Positions 24,401 through 32,699 of a stretch of 64,000 nucleotides of DNA are shown piece by piece. Numbering within the stretch: the stretch's first letter is position 1; the number at the start of each line of letters is the position of its first letter. Origin of the DNA: CAJXMH01 sp040220135 (lineage in GTDB: Bacteria; Bacteroidota; Bacteroidia; Flavobacteriales_E; Vicingaceae); assembly GCA_040220135.1 (NCBI GenBank), contig JAVJTT010000024.1, positions 372,001 through 436,000 of the forward strand, in the 5' to 3' direction. The notes beneath the pieces are model-generated. The model was not told the DNA's origin. It saw nothing but the letters and a program-made list of their open reading frames with translations, and did no database searches. The position numbers and the translations under genes are program-made.

Positions 24401-25811
24401 CCCCGATTTTATTGGTTTCGATTTAATCAAGATTAAAGACGAGGAGGGTAATCAGGCTGTTGCCACCGGAACAATTTTTCATGAAAATTATCAAGACTTG
24501 AATCTGGATGTAAGCTTGGAGTTTGAAAACTTTAAAGCCTTAAACACCAAGTCTAAAGACAATGATCTTTTCTACGGAACGGCCATAAGTTCCGGAACAG
24601 CAAACATAAGCGGCTATGCCGATCAGTTGATTATGACCATTACTGCAACAGCAGAGAAAGGAACAGACTTTAGTATTCCCTTAGAAGAAGGGGTTGAAGT
24701 TTCAAATTCAGACTTTTTGATCTTTACCAACAGCCCGCAAAGCGATCAGGATGCTAGAGATGCCATAGACTTGAGCGGAATCCAAATGAACTTTGATTTG
24801 GATATTAAGCCCGAAGCTAAGGTTAAGATCATATTTGATGAACAGATAGGAGATATTCTAGAAGCCAAAGGTCAAGGGAACTTAAAGTTAGAGATCAACA
24901 CCTTGGGGAATTTTAACATTTACGGTCAATATGTGATCGAAGAAGGGGAGTATCTTTTTACCTTAAAAAACTTAATCAGCAAAAAGTTTGAGCTAGAAAA
25001 AGGTAGCCGCATTTCTTGGGATGGTGACCCCTATCGTGCTCGGATTGATATGAAAGCGATTTATAACCTCCGCGCTCCCTTAGCCGATATTATGCCGGAA
25101 GATAGTTTAACCAATTATAAAAGAAGGTCGCCGGTAGAGTTAGAACTACACATGACTAGTTATTTGCTCTCCCCCGAAATTTCTTTTGACATCCGCTTAC
25201 CCAATGCTAACGAAGCTACCCGCCAGCGATTGAGAAGTGTACTATATGTAAACCAAAATGATGTGAATGAACAAGAGATGAACCAGCAGGTATTTGGTTT
25301 GCTGTTTTTAAATCGCTTTTTGCCGCCTTCTACTGGAAATTCATCTGCATCAGGAAGTCGAGGAGCTCCGGGTATTAACAATGGCTACGAAATGCTTTCG
25401 AATCAAATGAGTAATTGGCTTTCAAAGCTTAGCGATCAGTTTGATGTGGGGGTAAACTATCGACAAGGGAACGAATATACCGGTGATGAGTTTGATTTAT
25501 CCCTTTCTACAGAACTCTTTCAAGACCGTTTAGTGCTAGACGGGAATGTCGGCTATTCCAGCAATAATCAAATTCAGAACAACAATCAATCAAACTTTGT
25601 AGGGGAATTTACTGTAGAATACAAGCTAAGTAAAGACGGACGTTTTCGAGTAAGCGCCTTTAATCGTTCGGTAAACAATAGTTTGCTGCAAACAGTCAGC
25701 CCTTACACTCAGGGAGTGGGTTTATTTTACCGCGAAGAATTTGATACTTTTAATGAACTCTGGCGCCGGTATTTTAGCAAAGACAGCAAAGCGACAAAAC
25801 AAGACAGTTGA
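21450..25811 (+). CDS. tamB: TamB-like translocation/assembly module protein
   Basis: A 1453-residue protein (counted from TTG at 21450) made of long repetitive beta strands, ending in a DUF490/TamB C-terminal domain with GTATISGTANISG-like repeats, GDILEAKGQGNLKLEINT and NLISKKFELEKGSRISWDGDPY. It bridges inner and outer membrane and serves outer-membrane protein or lipid transport. The frame is open upstream to 21369 and encodes KIKTINKSLK then a hydrophobic helix (YFLAGIILLLVLLWGIL), the expected membrane anchor. A TTG start would cut that helix. The upstream part has no ATG, GTG or TTG; ATT at 21381, 9 bases after GAAGG, is the best candidate. It overlaps the next gene at TTGA. Confidence 0.88.
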   Translation: MLWGILQLHSVQTYLAQKAAAYLSEEMKAKIEIERLEVEFFNSLRLHQLYVEDQEQDTLLAVEELQFSLYKLSFETNYIGGATSLNGVHFNLYRKAEQKHFNSQFLLDYFGSSDSSSSENWGVDISSVSLTNASFHYHDYHKADTLKGVNYDHVDVYDLKLLAQDFELIDKELAVQVDSLSFKEANGFELEQLSTAFNQSPELLDFQELQIITQKTNLEGSVRLSANSFSDYSDFTEKVHLSTVFKQTTLSTSDLAYFVPLFQHIKETVKLEGKVYGTVSNLSGEELRVQLNPQTYFLGDFDLRGLPDVEETFVYLDLKEFATTASGLRALPYPPFNEKNHLKVPKNIDKMGIIYFRGNFSGYFNDFVAYGKLNSQLGGLKTDLAVSENDRGIFKYKGSVQSKKFELGDFLELKNLGSLGLNLKVEGEGIEKETLKAKAKGTVTNLKYIDYTYEDISLDGRLRNGKFTGDLSINDPNLVLDFEGTIQQEDNRIDTDFLLDVKHSNLVKLKLIKRQDTLSNLAFRANFDVNFSSIDNLEGVAEIDSLHYLDSDYQLADKSLNLTALNQEENKKLQLSSSFLDATLEGDFSINKLAESMVDFTNHYLGIPPQNKAELSQDFKLHVKFKKSQKLANIMVPGLKLDTALDLALRLNTVNQSGSLEFKGGYFGYEGQLLEEFNLQLQAGADSIHQELSASQITLGRVNELDTAYLQSSLYKGQLLSFLKWKSDTKVLDRGELKLKGEIESVDSMNLSLFESYVSIRDSVWHFDSNNVVQIRPKRVVVENFRLQNENQVLAVEGVLSDRKSDSMHVNLEQLDLTYLTLLLPKDVARMKGIAQGDLIVSQAYTEPSIVADVSISALELNQVYMGNTTFKSTWNSNKEALEIDGYFGEGKEEKLDVSGMFFPTREEESLDLEVTFNKFPLPILEPYLKDYLSNWEGAIEGSVSVKGNPTKPLARGDLYLKQAGLTVNYLNTHYRINDKIKLRPDFIGFDLIKIKDEEGNQAVATGTIFHENYQDLNLDVSLEFENFKALNTKSKDNDLFYGTAISSGTANISGYADQLIMTITATAEKGTDFSIPLEEGVEVSNSDFLIFTNSPQSDQDARDAIDLSGIQMNFDLDIKPEAKVKIIFDEQIGDILEAKGQGNLKLEINTLGNFNIYGQYVIEEGEYLFTLKNLISKKFELEKGSRISWDGDPYRARIDMKAIYNLRAPLADIMPEDSLTNYKRRSPVELELHMTSYLLSPEISFDIRLPNANEATRQRLRSVLYVNQNDVNEQEMNQQVFGLLFLNRFLPPSTGNSSASGSRGAPGINNGYEMLSNQMSNWLSKLSDQFDVGVNYRQGNEYTGDEFDLSLSTELFQDRLVLDGNVGYSSNNQIQNNNQSNFVGEFTVEYKLSKDGRFRVSAFNRSVNNSLLQTVSPYTQGVGLFYREEFDTFNELWRRYFSKDSKATKQDS

Positions 25812-26524
25812 AGCCGACACTTTCAGTTATAATCCCCACTCTGAACGAAAAAGATTTTCTGCCTCATTTGCTATCTCAGCTAGAGAAGTGGAAGTTTTCG
25901 ATAGAAATTATTGTGGTAGATGGTGGAAGCAAAGACGGAACCACGGCACTAGACTTCCCTGAAAGAGTCCATCTTGTAAAGGCGCCAAAAGGCAGAGCCA
26001 TCCAAATGAATGTCGGTGCCAAAGCGGCTAGTGCTCACTATTTTTTGTTTTTACATGCCGATAGCAGTTTAGACGACCATGCTGAAAAAGCAGTGCTTCA
26101 ATTTATGGAAGAAAGAAAAGCTGCTGCTAATTTTCGATTGCAGTTTGATGACTCTCATTGGTGGTTAAAGCTTCAATGCTTTTTTACAAAATTTACGGCC
26201 TTGCCTTTTCAGTTTGGCGATCAAGCATTGCTAATTCAGTCCAAACTCTTTTATGAAATTGGTGGTTTTGATCAAGAAATGAAACTGTTAGAAGGGCAGG
26301 ATATCATTAGAAGGATAAAGAGACAAACTACTTTTTTTAAATTGTCGAGCACCTTAAGTAGTTCAGCGCGAAAGTATTTACGCTATGGTCGTTTTTGTTT
26401 GCAACTTCATTATTACAAAATATACCTTCTTTACCGAATGGGAGTAAGCCAAAATAGGCTAGAGAAAGAATTAAGCAAGCTAGTATCGGAAACGCACCAA
26501 ACCCAACCTTCTGCAAAGGCTTAA
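25808..26524 (+). CDS. Family 2 glycosyltransferase, TIGR04283-like
   Basis: A 238-residue GT-A protein with TTG start overlapping the TamB stop (TTGA), so translational coupling is likely. Features are VIIPTLNE at residue 7, VVDGGSKDGT, GRAIQMNVGAKAA and LFLHADSSL, the last two being hallmarks of the TIGR04283 group. FGDQALLI and FDQEMKLLEGQDI form the acceptor-side motifs. It is cytoplasmic or membrane-associated. The acceptor is unknown. The 3' end overlaps the convergent PAP2 gene by 45 bases. Confidence 0.88.
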   Translation: MKPTLSVIIPTLNEKDFLPHLLSQLEKWKFSIEIIVVDGGSKDGTTALDFPERVHLVKAPKGRAIQMNVGAKAASAHYFLFLHADSSLDDHAEKAVLQFMEERKAAANFRLQFDDSHWWLKLQCFFTKFTALPFQFGDQALLIQSKLFYEIGGFDQEMKLLEGQDIIRRIKRQTTFFKLSSTLSSSARKYLRYGRFCLQLHYYKIYLLYRMGVSQNRLEKELSKLVSETHQTQPSAKA

Positions 26525-27433
26525 GGCTCCTTGAATGGCTGCAAAATAGCCGAGTGAAACAAAAAGTAAGTCGATGTAAGCTATGCCTGTAAACTGCAGT
26601 ATATAATTGAAGTAATGCATCACAAAGTAAATCAACATTCCAATTAATACAGTTGCAATTCGCTTCCATGCAATAACATGAAAAACGGGAAAATTTCGTT
26701 TAAGAATGATGAGAATGGCGGCAGCATTCATCCCAATTAAACTTGCAGCCAACCAAAGCGGTAAAAAGGGAGCAAGAAACAAGAGTATACCGGGTACCCA
26801 AAGCAAGCTTAAACTGGCAAAGTCATGAGTGCGTTGTGCTAAATAATCGCTTCTTTTAACTAGTTGGATGAGAGCAAAGCTAATGAATCCGCCTAGCAGG
26901 TAACCCGCTAAGACATCGCCCAAAAAATGATTGCCTAAATAAATGCGTGACAAGCCGGTAAGTAAAATTAGTGCTACCCCTAGAGTTTTAATCCACCTTT
27001 TTCTGAAGAGGAAGATCATGCTCAGCCAAAAGGCAGTTTGAATAGAAGAGTGACCCGAAGGGAATCCGTATCGTTTAAAGTCATCGTTTCGCGTTTTGGC
27101 TAGTAATTCGTCGCTAAAGCCTTCCCAAAAAGTGGTGGGTTTCAGGTCTGATAAATTTTCTCCCGTCGGTTCGTAGTGACTTTCTATAGTGGGGTCTACA
27201 TCTACCGGTCGGGGAAAGTCAATTTGCTCTTTTAGAAAAACGGTAAAAAGGGCCGTCCAACCAACAATATTGATCAATACCAAACCACGCTTAAAGCTTA
27301 TTCCGAAAAGGATGATCAGACATATGCTGATGATAATTGGGGTTATTCCTAAAAAGGAAATAAACTCCAAAAGGGCGTCCAGAAAAGGGTTACTTAAGTT
27401 TTGAAGGGCTTGAATTGGAGCTGTTGTAAACAT
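26480..27433 (-). CDS. PAP2-family membrane phosphatase
   Basis: A 317-residue integral membrane protein with about eight helices. All three PAP2 motifs are present: KEQIDFPRP, FPSGHSS and SRIYLGNHFLGD. These enzymes dephosphorylate lipid phosphates such as undecaprenyl pyrophosphate or phosphatidate. The first 40 residues hold a hydrophobic segment before motif 1. It lies two bases downstream of the UbiA-type gene, so the two are cotranscribed. Its stop lies inside the convergent glycosyltransferase gene. Confidence 0.9.
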   Translation of the reverse strand: MFTTAPIQALQNLSNPFLDALLEFISFLGITPIIISICLIILFGISFKRGLVLINIVGWTALFTVFLKEQIDFPRPVDVDPTIESHYEPTGENLSDLKPTTFWEGFSDELLAKTRNDDFKRYGFPSGHSSIQTAFWLSMIFLFRKRWIKTLGVALILLTGLSRIYLGNHFLGDVLAGYLLGGFISFALIQLVKRSDYLAQRTHDFASLSLLWVPGILLFLAPFLPLWLAASLIGMNAAAILIILKRNFPVFHVIAWKRIATVLIGMLIYFVMHYFNYILQFTGIAYIDLLFVSLGYFAAIQGALSLCRRLGLVRFRY

Positions 27434-27435
27434 AT

Positions 27436-28305
27436 TTAGCCTATATAAAAGCTTGCAATTACAAAGATAGAAAAGATAACACTTGCTAAACCGTTCGTAG
27501 TAAAGAAGGCGAGATTAACTTTTGAAAGATCATTGTGTTTTACTAAAGTGTGCTGATACCCCAATAAAGCAATAAAGATTAAACTGCCCAACCAAAACAG
27601 CCAGTTAGCTTCTGCACGGTAGCTAGCCCATAAAATAAAAAAAGCCGTCAGCAAATGGAAAAAGATAGAAAGCCTTAATGTCCCTTTGGCTCCGAGAGCC
27701 ACTGGGATAGAGTGTAAACTCATTTTTCGATCAAAACCTTCATCTTGTAATGCATAGATCATATCAAAGCCGGAAACCCAAAAGAAAACCGCAAAAGAAA
27801 AATAGAGGGGAAGCCAAGCAAAACTTCCTACCACTGCTAAATAAGCACCAATGGGGGCCAAGGATAAGCCTAAGCCGAGAATCAAATGGCATAATGCGGT
27901 AAAACGCTTAGTGTATGAATAACCTAAGACTACTAACAAAGCAATAGGAGAGAGGTAAAAACAAATAGAATTAATAAAATAGGTGGTGGCTACAAAAAGC
28001 CCTGCATTTATAATCACAAAGATCAAAGCGGCCTTTGGACTAATGACTCCTTTGGGAATTTCTCTGACTTGGGCCGTTCGTTCGTTTGCTTTGTCAATGT
28101 CTCGATCAATGTAGCGATTAAAAGCCATGGCTGCACTGCGGGCAAAAACCATACATAAGATAACCTTTACAAACAGCAACCATTCAAATTCGTGTACCGA
28201 AAACTCCAAAGCCAAAAAGTAGCCAATCAGAGCAAAGGGTAAAGCAAATAAAGTGTGACTGAACTTTACCAGCGAAAAGAAATTAGCTATGGGTGAGTTT
28301 TTCAT
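27436..28305 (-). CDS. UbiA-family prenyltransferase, MqnP-like
   Basis: A 289-residue protein starting at MKNSPIANFF; an ATG eight codons upstream lies in the lpd terminator and is rejected. The protein has eight or nine membrane helices with the first Asp motif NRYIDRDIDKANERT and the second motif FDMIYALQDEGFD. It attaches a polyprenyl chain to an aromatic acid in menaquinone synthesis. The subgroup with RTAQVREIPKG is that of the futalosine route (MqnP); I infer this from motif likeness. Bacteroidota use menaquinone, so a ubiquinone role is unlikely. Confidence 0.87.
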   Translation of the reverse strand: MKNSPIANFFSLVKFSHTLFALPFALIGYFLALEFSVHEFEWLLFVKVILCMVFARSAAMAFNRYIDRDIDKANERTAQVREIPKGVISPKAALIFVIINAGLFVATTYFINSICFYLSPIALLVVLGYSYTKRFTALCHLILGLGLSLAPIGAYLAVVGSFAWLPLYFSFAVFFWVSGFDMIYALQDEGFDRKMSLHSIPVALGAKGTLRLSIFFHLLTAFFILWASYRAEANWLFWLGSLIFIALLGYQHTLVKHNDLSKVNLAFFTTNGLASVIFSIFVIASFYIG

Positions 28306-28310
28306 GGTAT

Positions 28311-28352
28311 AAAAAGAAAGACCGTTCACAAAAGTAGCGAACGGTCTTTTTT
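28311..28352 (-). terminator. Terminator between lpd and the UbiA-type gene
   Basis: GACCGTTC pairs with GAACGGTC around an 11-base loop. T-rich runs on both sides make it bidirectional. It lies after the lpd stop and before the prenyltransferase ATG. Confidence 0.8.
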
Positions 28353-28369
28353 GTTTTCTAAATTCTAGC

Positions 28370-29758
28370 CTATAAGTGAATCACTTCACCATACGCTTCA
28401 GCAGTTGCCTCCATTACCGCTTCACTCATGGTTGGGTGAGGGTGAACCGTTTTTAAAAGTTCATGACCGGTAGTTTCTAGCTTTCGTGCCGCTACAATTT
28501 CGGCAATCATTTCGGTTACGTTAGCCCCAATCATGTGAGCGCCTAATAATTCACCGTATTTCGCATCGTAAATTACTTTTACAAAACCGTCTTTATGTCC
28601 GGCAGCACTTGCTTTACCTGAGGCAGAGAAGGGGAATTTACCCACTTTGATCTCATGCCCGGCTTCTTTAGCAGCTTTCTCTGAATAACCTACTGAGGCA
28701 ATTTCAGGAGAGCAATACGTACAACCAGGAATGTTATTGTAGTCTAAAGCTTGTGGATTTTCTCCGGCAATTTTTTCTACACAAATAATTCCTTCTGCAG
28801 AAGCAACGTGCGCCAAGGCTTGACCGGGAACACAATCACCAATGGCATAATAACCATCAATGTTGGTTTTGTAGAAATCATCTACCATGATCTTGCCTTT
28901 GTCTGTCGCTATGCCTACGTCTTCTAGGCCAATGTTCTCGATATTGGCAGAAACACCAACGGCAGAAAGTACGATGTCACAATCTATCTTTTCTTCACCT
29001 TTCTTGGTTTTTACGGTCACTTTGCAACCCTTACCTTTGGTATCAACATCAGTTACTTCAGCTTCAGTCATAATTTTCATGCCCGACTTCTTAAAGCTTC
29101 TTGCCAATTGCTTTGAGACTTCCTCGTCTTCAACCGGCACAATGTTAGGCATGTATTCAACCACCGTTACATCAACCCCTATGGCGTTGTACATATAAGC
29201 AAATTCAACACCAATAGCGCCTGAACCAACCACTACCATTTTTTTAGGCATCTTATCCAAAGTCATGGCCTTGCGATAACCAATGATCTTCTCACCATCT
29301 TGTGGAAGATTTGGCAATTCTCTTGATCTAGCTCCGGTGGCAATAATGATGTTTTTGGCTGAAACCTCTTTGGTCTTGCCATCACCGTCAGTGACTTCAA
29401 TCTTCTTGCCCGGCTTAACTTTTCCGGTTCCCATGATCACCTCGATCTTGTTCTTTTTCATTAAGAACTGAACCCCTTTACTCATGCCTTCTGCCACATT
29501 TCTACTGCGCTTTACCATGCCATCAAAATTGACACTGCTGTCTTTTACTTCAATACCATAATCTTGAGCGTGCTGAATGTATTCAAACACATTGGCACTT
29601 TTCAATAAGGCTTTTGTAGGAATACAGCCCCAATTCAAACATACTCCACCCAATGATTCTTTTTCAATCACGGCAGTTTTCATTCCCAATTGAGCCGAAC
29701 GAATGGCGGCTACATAACCTCCGGGTCCACTTCCAAGTACAATTACATCGTAATCCAT
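28370..29758 (-). CDS. lpdA: Dihydrolipoyl dehydrogenase
   Basis: A 462-residue flavoprotein. FAD-binding GSGPGG is at residues 9-14, the redox-active disulfide is Cys40-Cys45 (CLNWGC), the NAD site is VVGSGAIGVEFA, and the active-site pair HPHPTMSE lies near the C-terminus. It reoxidises lipoyl groups of 2-oxoacid dehydrogenase and glycine cleavage complexes. The length is standard. It has its own terminator, so it is likely monocistronic. Confidence 0.97.
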   Translation of the reverse strand: MDYDVIVLGSGPGGYVAAIRSAQLGMKTAVIEKESLGGVCLNWGCIPTKALLKSANVFEYIQHAQDYGIEVKDSSVNFDGMVKRSRNVAEGMSKGVQFLMKKNKIEVIMGTGKVKPGKKIEVTDGDGKTKEVSAKNIIIATGARSRELPNLPQDGEKIIGYRKAMTLDKMPKKMVVVGSGAIGVEFAYMYNAIGVDVTVVEYMPNIVPVEDEEVSKQLARSFKKSGMKIMTEAEVTDVDTKGKGCKVTVKTKKGEEKIDCDIVLSAVGVSANIENIGLEDVGIATDKGKIMVDDFYKTNIDGYYAIGDCVPGQALAHVASAEGIICVEKIAGENPQALDYNNIPGCTYCSPEIASVGYSEKAAKEAGHEIKVGKFPFSASGKASAAGHKDGFVKVIYDAKYGELLGAHMIGANVTEMIAEIVAARKLETTGHELLKTVHPHPTMSEAVMEATAEAYGEVIHL

Positions 29759-30014
29759 GCAGTCTATATTTTATGTGTTTTTTAATTTCTAAATTTCGAT
29801 GGCACGAAGTTATGAAAAAGCCTTTATCCTTGGAAATGAAAATTCTTTCTCAACATTCTCAGAATAGCAGGCTGTAAACCACTGTTTGCAGGCCTTTCAG
29901 AGGGCTTTAAAATAAGTTTTAAAAAGTGTATTTTGAATTGAAAAAGAAATACTTTTGCGCCCTGAAAGTAAGGGTATTAGCCCAAGTTATTGAATGTTAT
30001 TTAATTGAAAAAAG

Positions 30015-31322
30015 ATGAGTGAATTCGCAGCAAGTGAAGCGCTATTGAAAAGAAGAAGTGAAGCCGTGGCAAACGGAGTGGGAGTTTTCAATACCGCTAC
30101 CGCACAAAAAGCCATCAATGCTAGTATTATAGATGTGAATGGAAATGAGTTGATCGATTTTGCCGGAGGAATTGGAGTGGTAAATGCAGGTCATTGTCCT
30201 GAGCCGGTTCAAGAAGCCATAATTGAGCAGGTGAGAAAGTACATTCATGTGAGCTTTAATGTGGTGACGTATGAGCCATACGTAGCCTTATGTGAAAAGC
30301 TAAATACACTTTTTCCACATGGTGAGAAGACCAAAACCATGTTGGCAAGTACTGGAGCAGAAGCCGTAGAAAATGCCATTAAAATTGCCAAACAAGCTAC
30401 GGGAAGAAATGCAGTTTTGTGTTTTTCAGGCGCTTTCCATGGTAGAACTATGATGGCCATGACGTTGACTTCTAGAACTTCGTATTCTATTGGTTGTGGA
30501 CCATTTGCCCCAGAAGTTTATCGCATTGATTATCCCAATTTTTACAAGAAGGGCATTGGTTTAACCGAAGCGGAATTTGTAGACCAAGAATTATATCGCT
30601 TAAGAAAGTTTTTCAAAACTCATGTTAGAGCTGAAGATTTAGCCGCTATTATTATCGAGTTGGTGCAGGGCGAAGGCGGCTTTCATGTCGCTCCAAAAGG
30701 ATACGTAAATGGCTTAAGAGAAATTTGCGATGAATATGGGATTTGCTTGATTTTTGATGAGGTACAAACCGGTTTTGGCCGAACAGCTGCCTGGGGAGCG
30801 ATGGATCATTATGATGTTAAACCTGACCTATCTACTTGGGCCAAATCCATGGGTTCAGGCTTACCTATTTCAGCCGTAATTGGAAAGGCAGAAGTAATGG
30901 ATGCCGCAAAGCCGGGAACCATAGGGGGGACATACATTGGAAATCCGGTTGCTTGTGCCGCCTCATTGGCCACCATTGCTTATATGGAAGACATAGAGAT
31001 TAACCAAAAAGCAGCTAAGGTCGGAGAAATTGTGACAAAGCGATTTAAAGCCATGCAAGAGAACTTTTCTTGCATTGGAGATGTTCGAGGTTTAGGAGCT
31101 ATGATTGCGATGGAGTTCGTTAAAGAAAACGATCCGCATCAGCCAGATTATGAAATGTGTTCTAATTTGGTAAAAGCTTGTGCAAAGCGCGATTTAATCG
31201 TAATTTCTGCGGGAGTGAATAAAAACGTTCTTCGAATTTTATCCCCACTAACTATTTCAGAAAGCCTTTTAAATAAAGGACTAACAATTATTGAAGAAGA
31301 ATTAGCTAAACTACAAGCTTAA
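30015..31322 (+). CDS. Class III aminotransferase, 4-aminobutyrate type
   Basis: A 435-residue PLP enzyme of fold type I with VNAGHCPEPV, the FDEVQTGFGRT Asp motif and the Schiff-base Lys277 in WAKSMGSGLP. The N-terminus (GVGVFNTATAQ, LIDFAGGIGVVN) is closest to GABA aminotransferases (GabT/PuuE). It moves an omega-amino group from a GABA-like substrate to 2-oxoglutarate and yields a semialdehyde. It is the first of seven co-directional genes ending with an aldehyde dehydrogenase. The 256-base upstream gap holds the promoter region; a TACTTTTG box is at 29950-29957. Confidence 0.92.
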   Translation: MSEFAASEALLKRRSEAVANGVGVFNTATAQKAINASIIDVNGNELIDFAGGIGVVNAGHCPEPVQEAIIEQVRKYIHVSFNVVTYEPYVALCEKLNTLFPHGEKTKTMLASTGAEAVENAIKIAKQATGRNAVLCFSGAFHGRTMMAMTLTSRTSYSIGCGPFAPEVYRIDYPNFYKKGIGLTEAEFVDQELYRLRKFFKTHVRAEDLAAIIIELVQGEGGFHVAPKGYVNGLREICDEYGICLIFDEVQTGFGRTAAWGAMDHYDVKPDLSTWAKSMGSGLPISAVIGKAEVMDAAKPGTIGGTYIGNPVACAASLATIAYMEDIEINQKAAKVGEIVTKRFKAMQENFSCIGDVRGLGAMIAMEFVKENDPHQPDYEMCSNLVKACAKRDLIVISAGVNKNVLRILSPLTISESLLNKGLTIIEEELAKLQA

Positions 31323-31336
31323 GAGGAAGAGTATCT

Positions 31337-32260
31337 ATGAAACCATTTTCTATAGGAGGCATCCAAATGCACGTATCTGCCGCTCACAGTAATATTGAGC
31401 TAATGAAACACAAAGTTGACGTCATGTGTTCCGTTTACCCTTGGGTTCAAATGGTGATGTTGTCAGAGCTTTGTGCTTACGGACCCTTAACGCATCATGC
31501 CAAAGAATTTCCGAATGATGAAGAAAAAACTTTTCAAGAATTAGCCAAGAAACACAAAATTTGGTTGATTCCCGGTAGTATGTTTCGAAAGCAAGGAGCA
31601 CAGATCTACAATACCGCTACGGTAATTAATCCTCAAGGAGAGATTGTGGGACGGTATGATAAAATGTTTCCCTTTTACCCTTACGAGGTAGGAGTTACCG
31701 GAGGCGATCAATTTCTATTGTTTGATGTACCGGATGTGGGGCGTTTTGGACTTTCCATATGTTACGATGCATGGTTTCCGGAAACCTCAAGAACCTTAGC
31801 GGTGAAAGGCGCAGATGTAATCTTACATCCTACTTTAACCGGTACCATTGATCGTGATATAGAACTAGCTTTAATGCAGTCTACCGCTGCTACCAATCAA
31901 TGTTACGTTTTTGACATCAACGGTTTGGGTGATGGCGGCACCGGACGATCTATCGTATGCGGTCCTGACGGAAGAATTTTATACCAAGCCAGCACCGGAC
32001 CGGAGTTAATTCCAATTGAAATTGACATGGAAAGGGTAAAACGAAGCCGAGAAGAAGGTTTATTGCGTTTAGGACAACCGCTTAAAAGTTTTAGGGATCG
32101 AATGGTAAGGTTTGATATTTATCAAGAAGCTAACCAACCTTATTTGAATAGTTTAGGTACATTAACCAAGCCTACTCGTTTAAGAGAAATTGAAGCTGCC
32201 ATGGAAGTTCCGATCAGTGATCCGGCTACAAATAGCGAGAGCGACGAGAAATCAAGCTAA
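31337..32260 (+). CDS. Nitrilase-family carbon-nitrogen hydrolase
   Basis: A 307-residue protein with the Glu-Lys-Cys triad: Glu44 (MLSELCAY), Lys109 (RYDKMFPF) and Cys142 (SICYDAWFPE). It is most like amidases of the superfamily rather than true nitrilases. Candidate substrates are an omega-amide or a carbamoylated amine. A GAGGAAGAG Shine-Dalgarno stretch precedes the ATG, 14 bases after the aminotransferase stop. A 25-residue C-terminal tail (SDPATNSESDEKSS) is low-complexity. Confidence 0.9.
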   Translation: MKPFSIGGIQMHVSAAHSNIELMKHKVDVMCSVYPWVQMVMLSELCAYGPLTHHAKEFPNDEEKTFQELAKKHKIWLIPGSMFRKQGAQIYNTATVINPQGEIVGRYDKMFPFYPYEVGVTGGDQFLLFDVPDVGRFGLSICYDAWFPETSRTLAVKGADVILHPTLTGTIDRDIELALMQSTAATNQCYVFDINGLGDGGTGRSIVCGPDGRILYQASTGPELIPIEIDMERVKRSREEGLLRLGQPLKSFRDRMVRFDIYQEANQPYLNSLGTLTKPTRLREIEAAMEVPISDPATNSESDEKSS

Positions 32261-32293
32261 ATATTTAGTACTTTACACCAAATAACAACTACT

Positions 32294-32698
32294 ATGAAAA
32301 CACCTGCTAAACGGCCGGTAGAAAAAGAGGTATTTAAAAACTTTGTAAGCTGGTTTGAAATTCCGGCTACCAATTTTGAAAGAGCGGTAAACTTTTATGA
32401 AAGTATTTACCAAATTAAGTTAGACACCCACCAAACTGAAAGTTTTGAGATGGCTTATTTCCCAGCTGAAGGCGGCGTTGGTGGTGCCATTATTTGCGGT
32501 GAAGGTTCTAGTCCAAGCGATACCGGTTCGCTTATCTATTTAAATGGCGGTCAAAACTTGCAAACTCTTTTAGACCGAATTCCAAAAGCTGGTGGCAGAG
32601 TTTTATTAGAAAAGCAACTGATCAGTGAAGAAGCTGGTTGCTTTGCTCTTTTCATAGATAGTGAAGGAAACAAATTGGCCTTACACTCAAAATCATAA
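32294..32698 (+). CDS. VOC-family protein
   Basis: A 134-residue vicinal-oxygen-chelate (glyoxalase/bleomycin-resistance) fold: FVSWFEIPATNFERAVNFYESIY at the start and LFIDSEGNKLALHS at the end, the latter with a metal-site Glu. A matching His at the first strand is absent (FEIP instead of H), so metal binding is uncertain. One base separates its stop from the decarboxylase ATG. The role in the cluster is unknown. Confidence 0.85.
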   Translation: MKTPAKRPVEKEVFKNFVSWFEIPATNFERAVNFYESIYQIKLDTHQTESFEMAYFPAEGGVGGAIICGEGSSPSDTGSLIYLNGGQNLQTLLDRIPKAGGRVLLEKQLISEEAGCFALFIDSEGNKLALHSKS

Positions 32699-32699
32699 A

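Noticed and set aside
28306..28329. Upstream ATG of the UbiA-type gene
   Set aside because: It lies in the terminator hairpin of lpd; the downstream ATG gives the normal family N-terminus.
29932..29957. TTTG ... TACTTTTG as a full promoter for the aminotransferase cluster
   Set aside because: The boxes are only 14 bases apart instead of about 19, so only the -7-like box is mentioned and no promoter is claimed.
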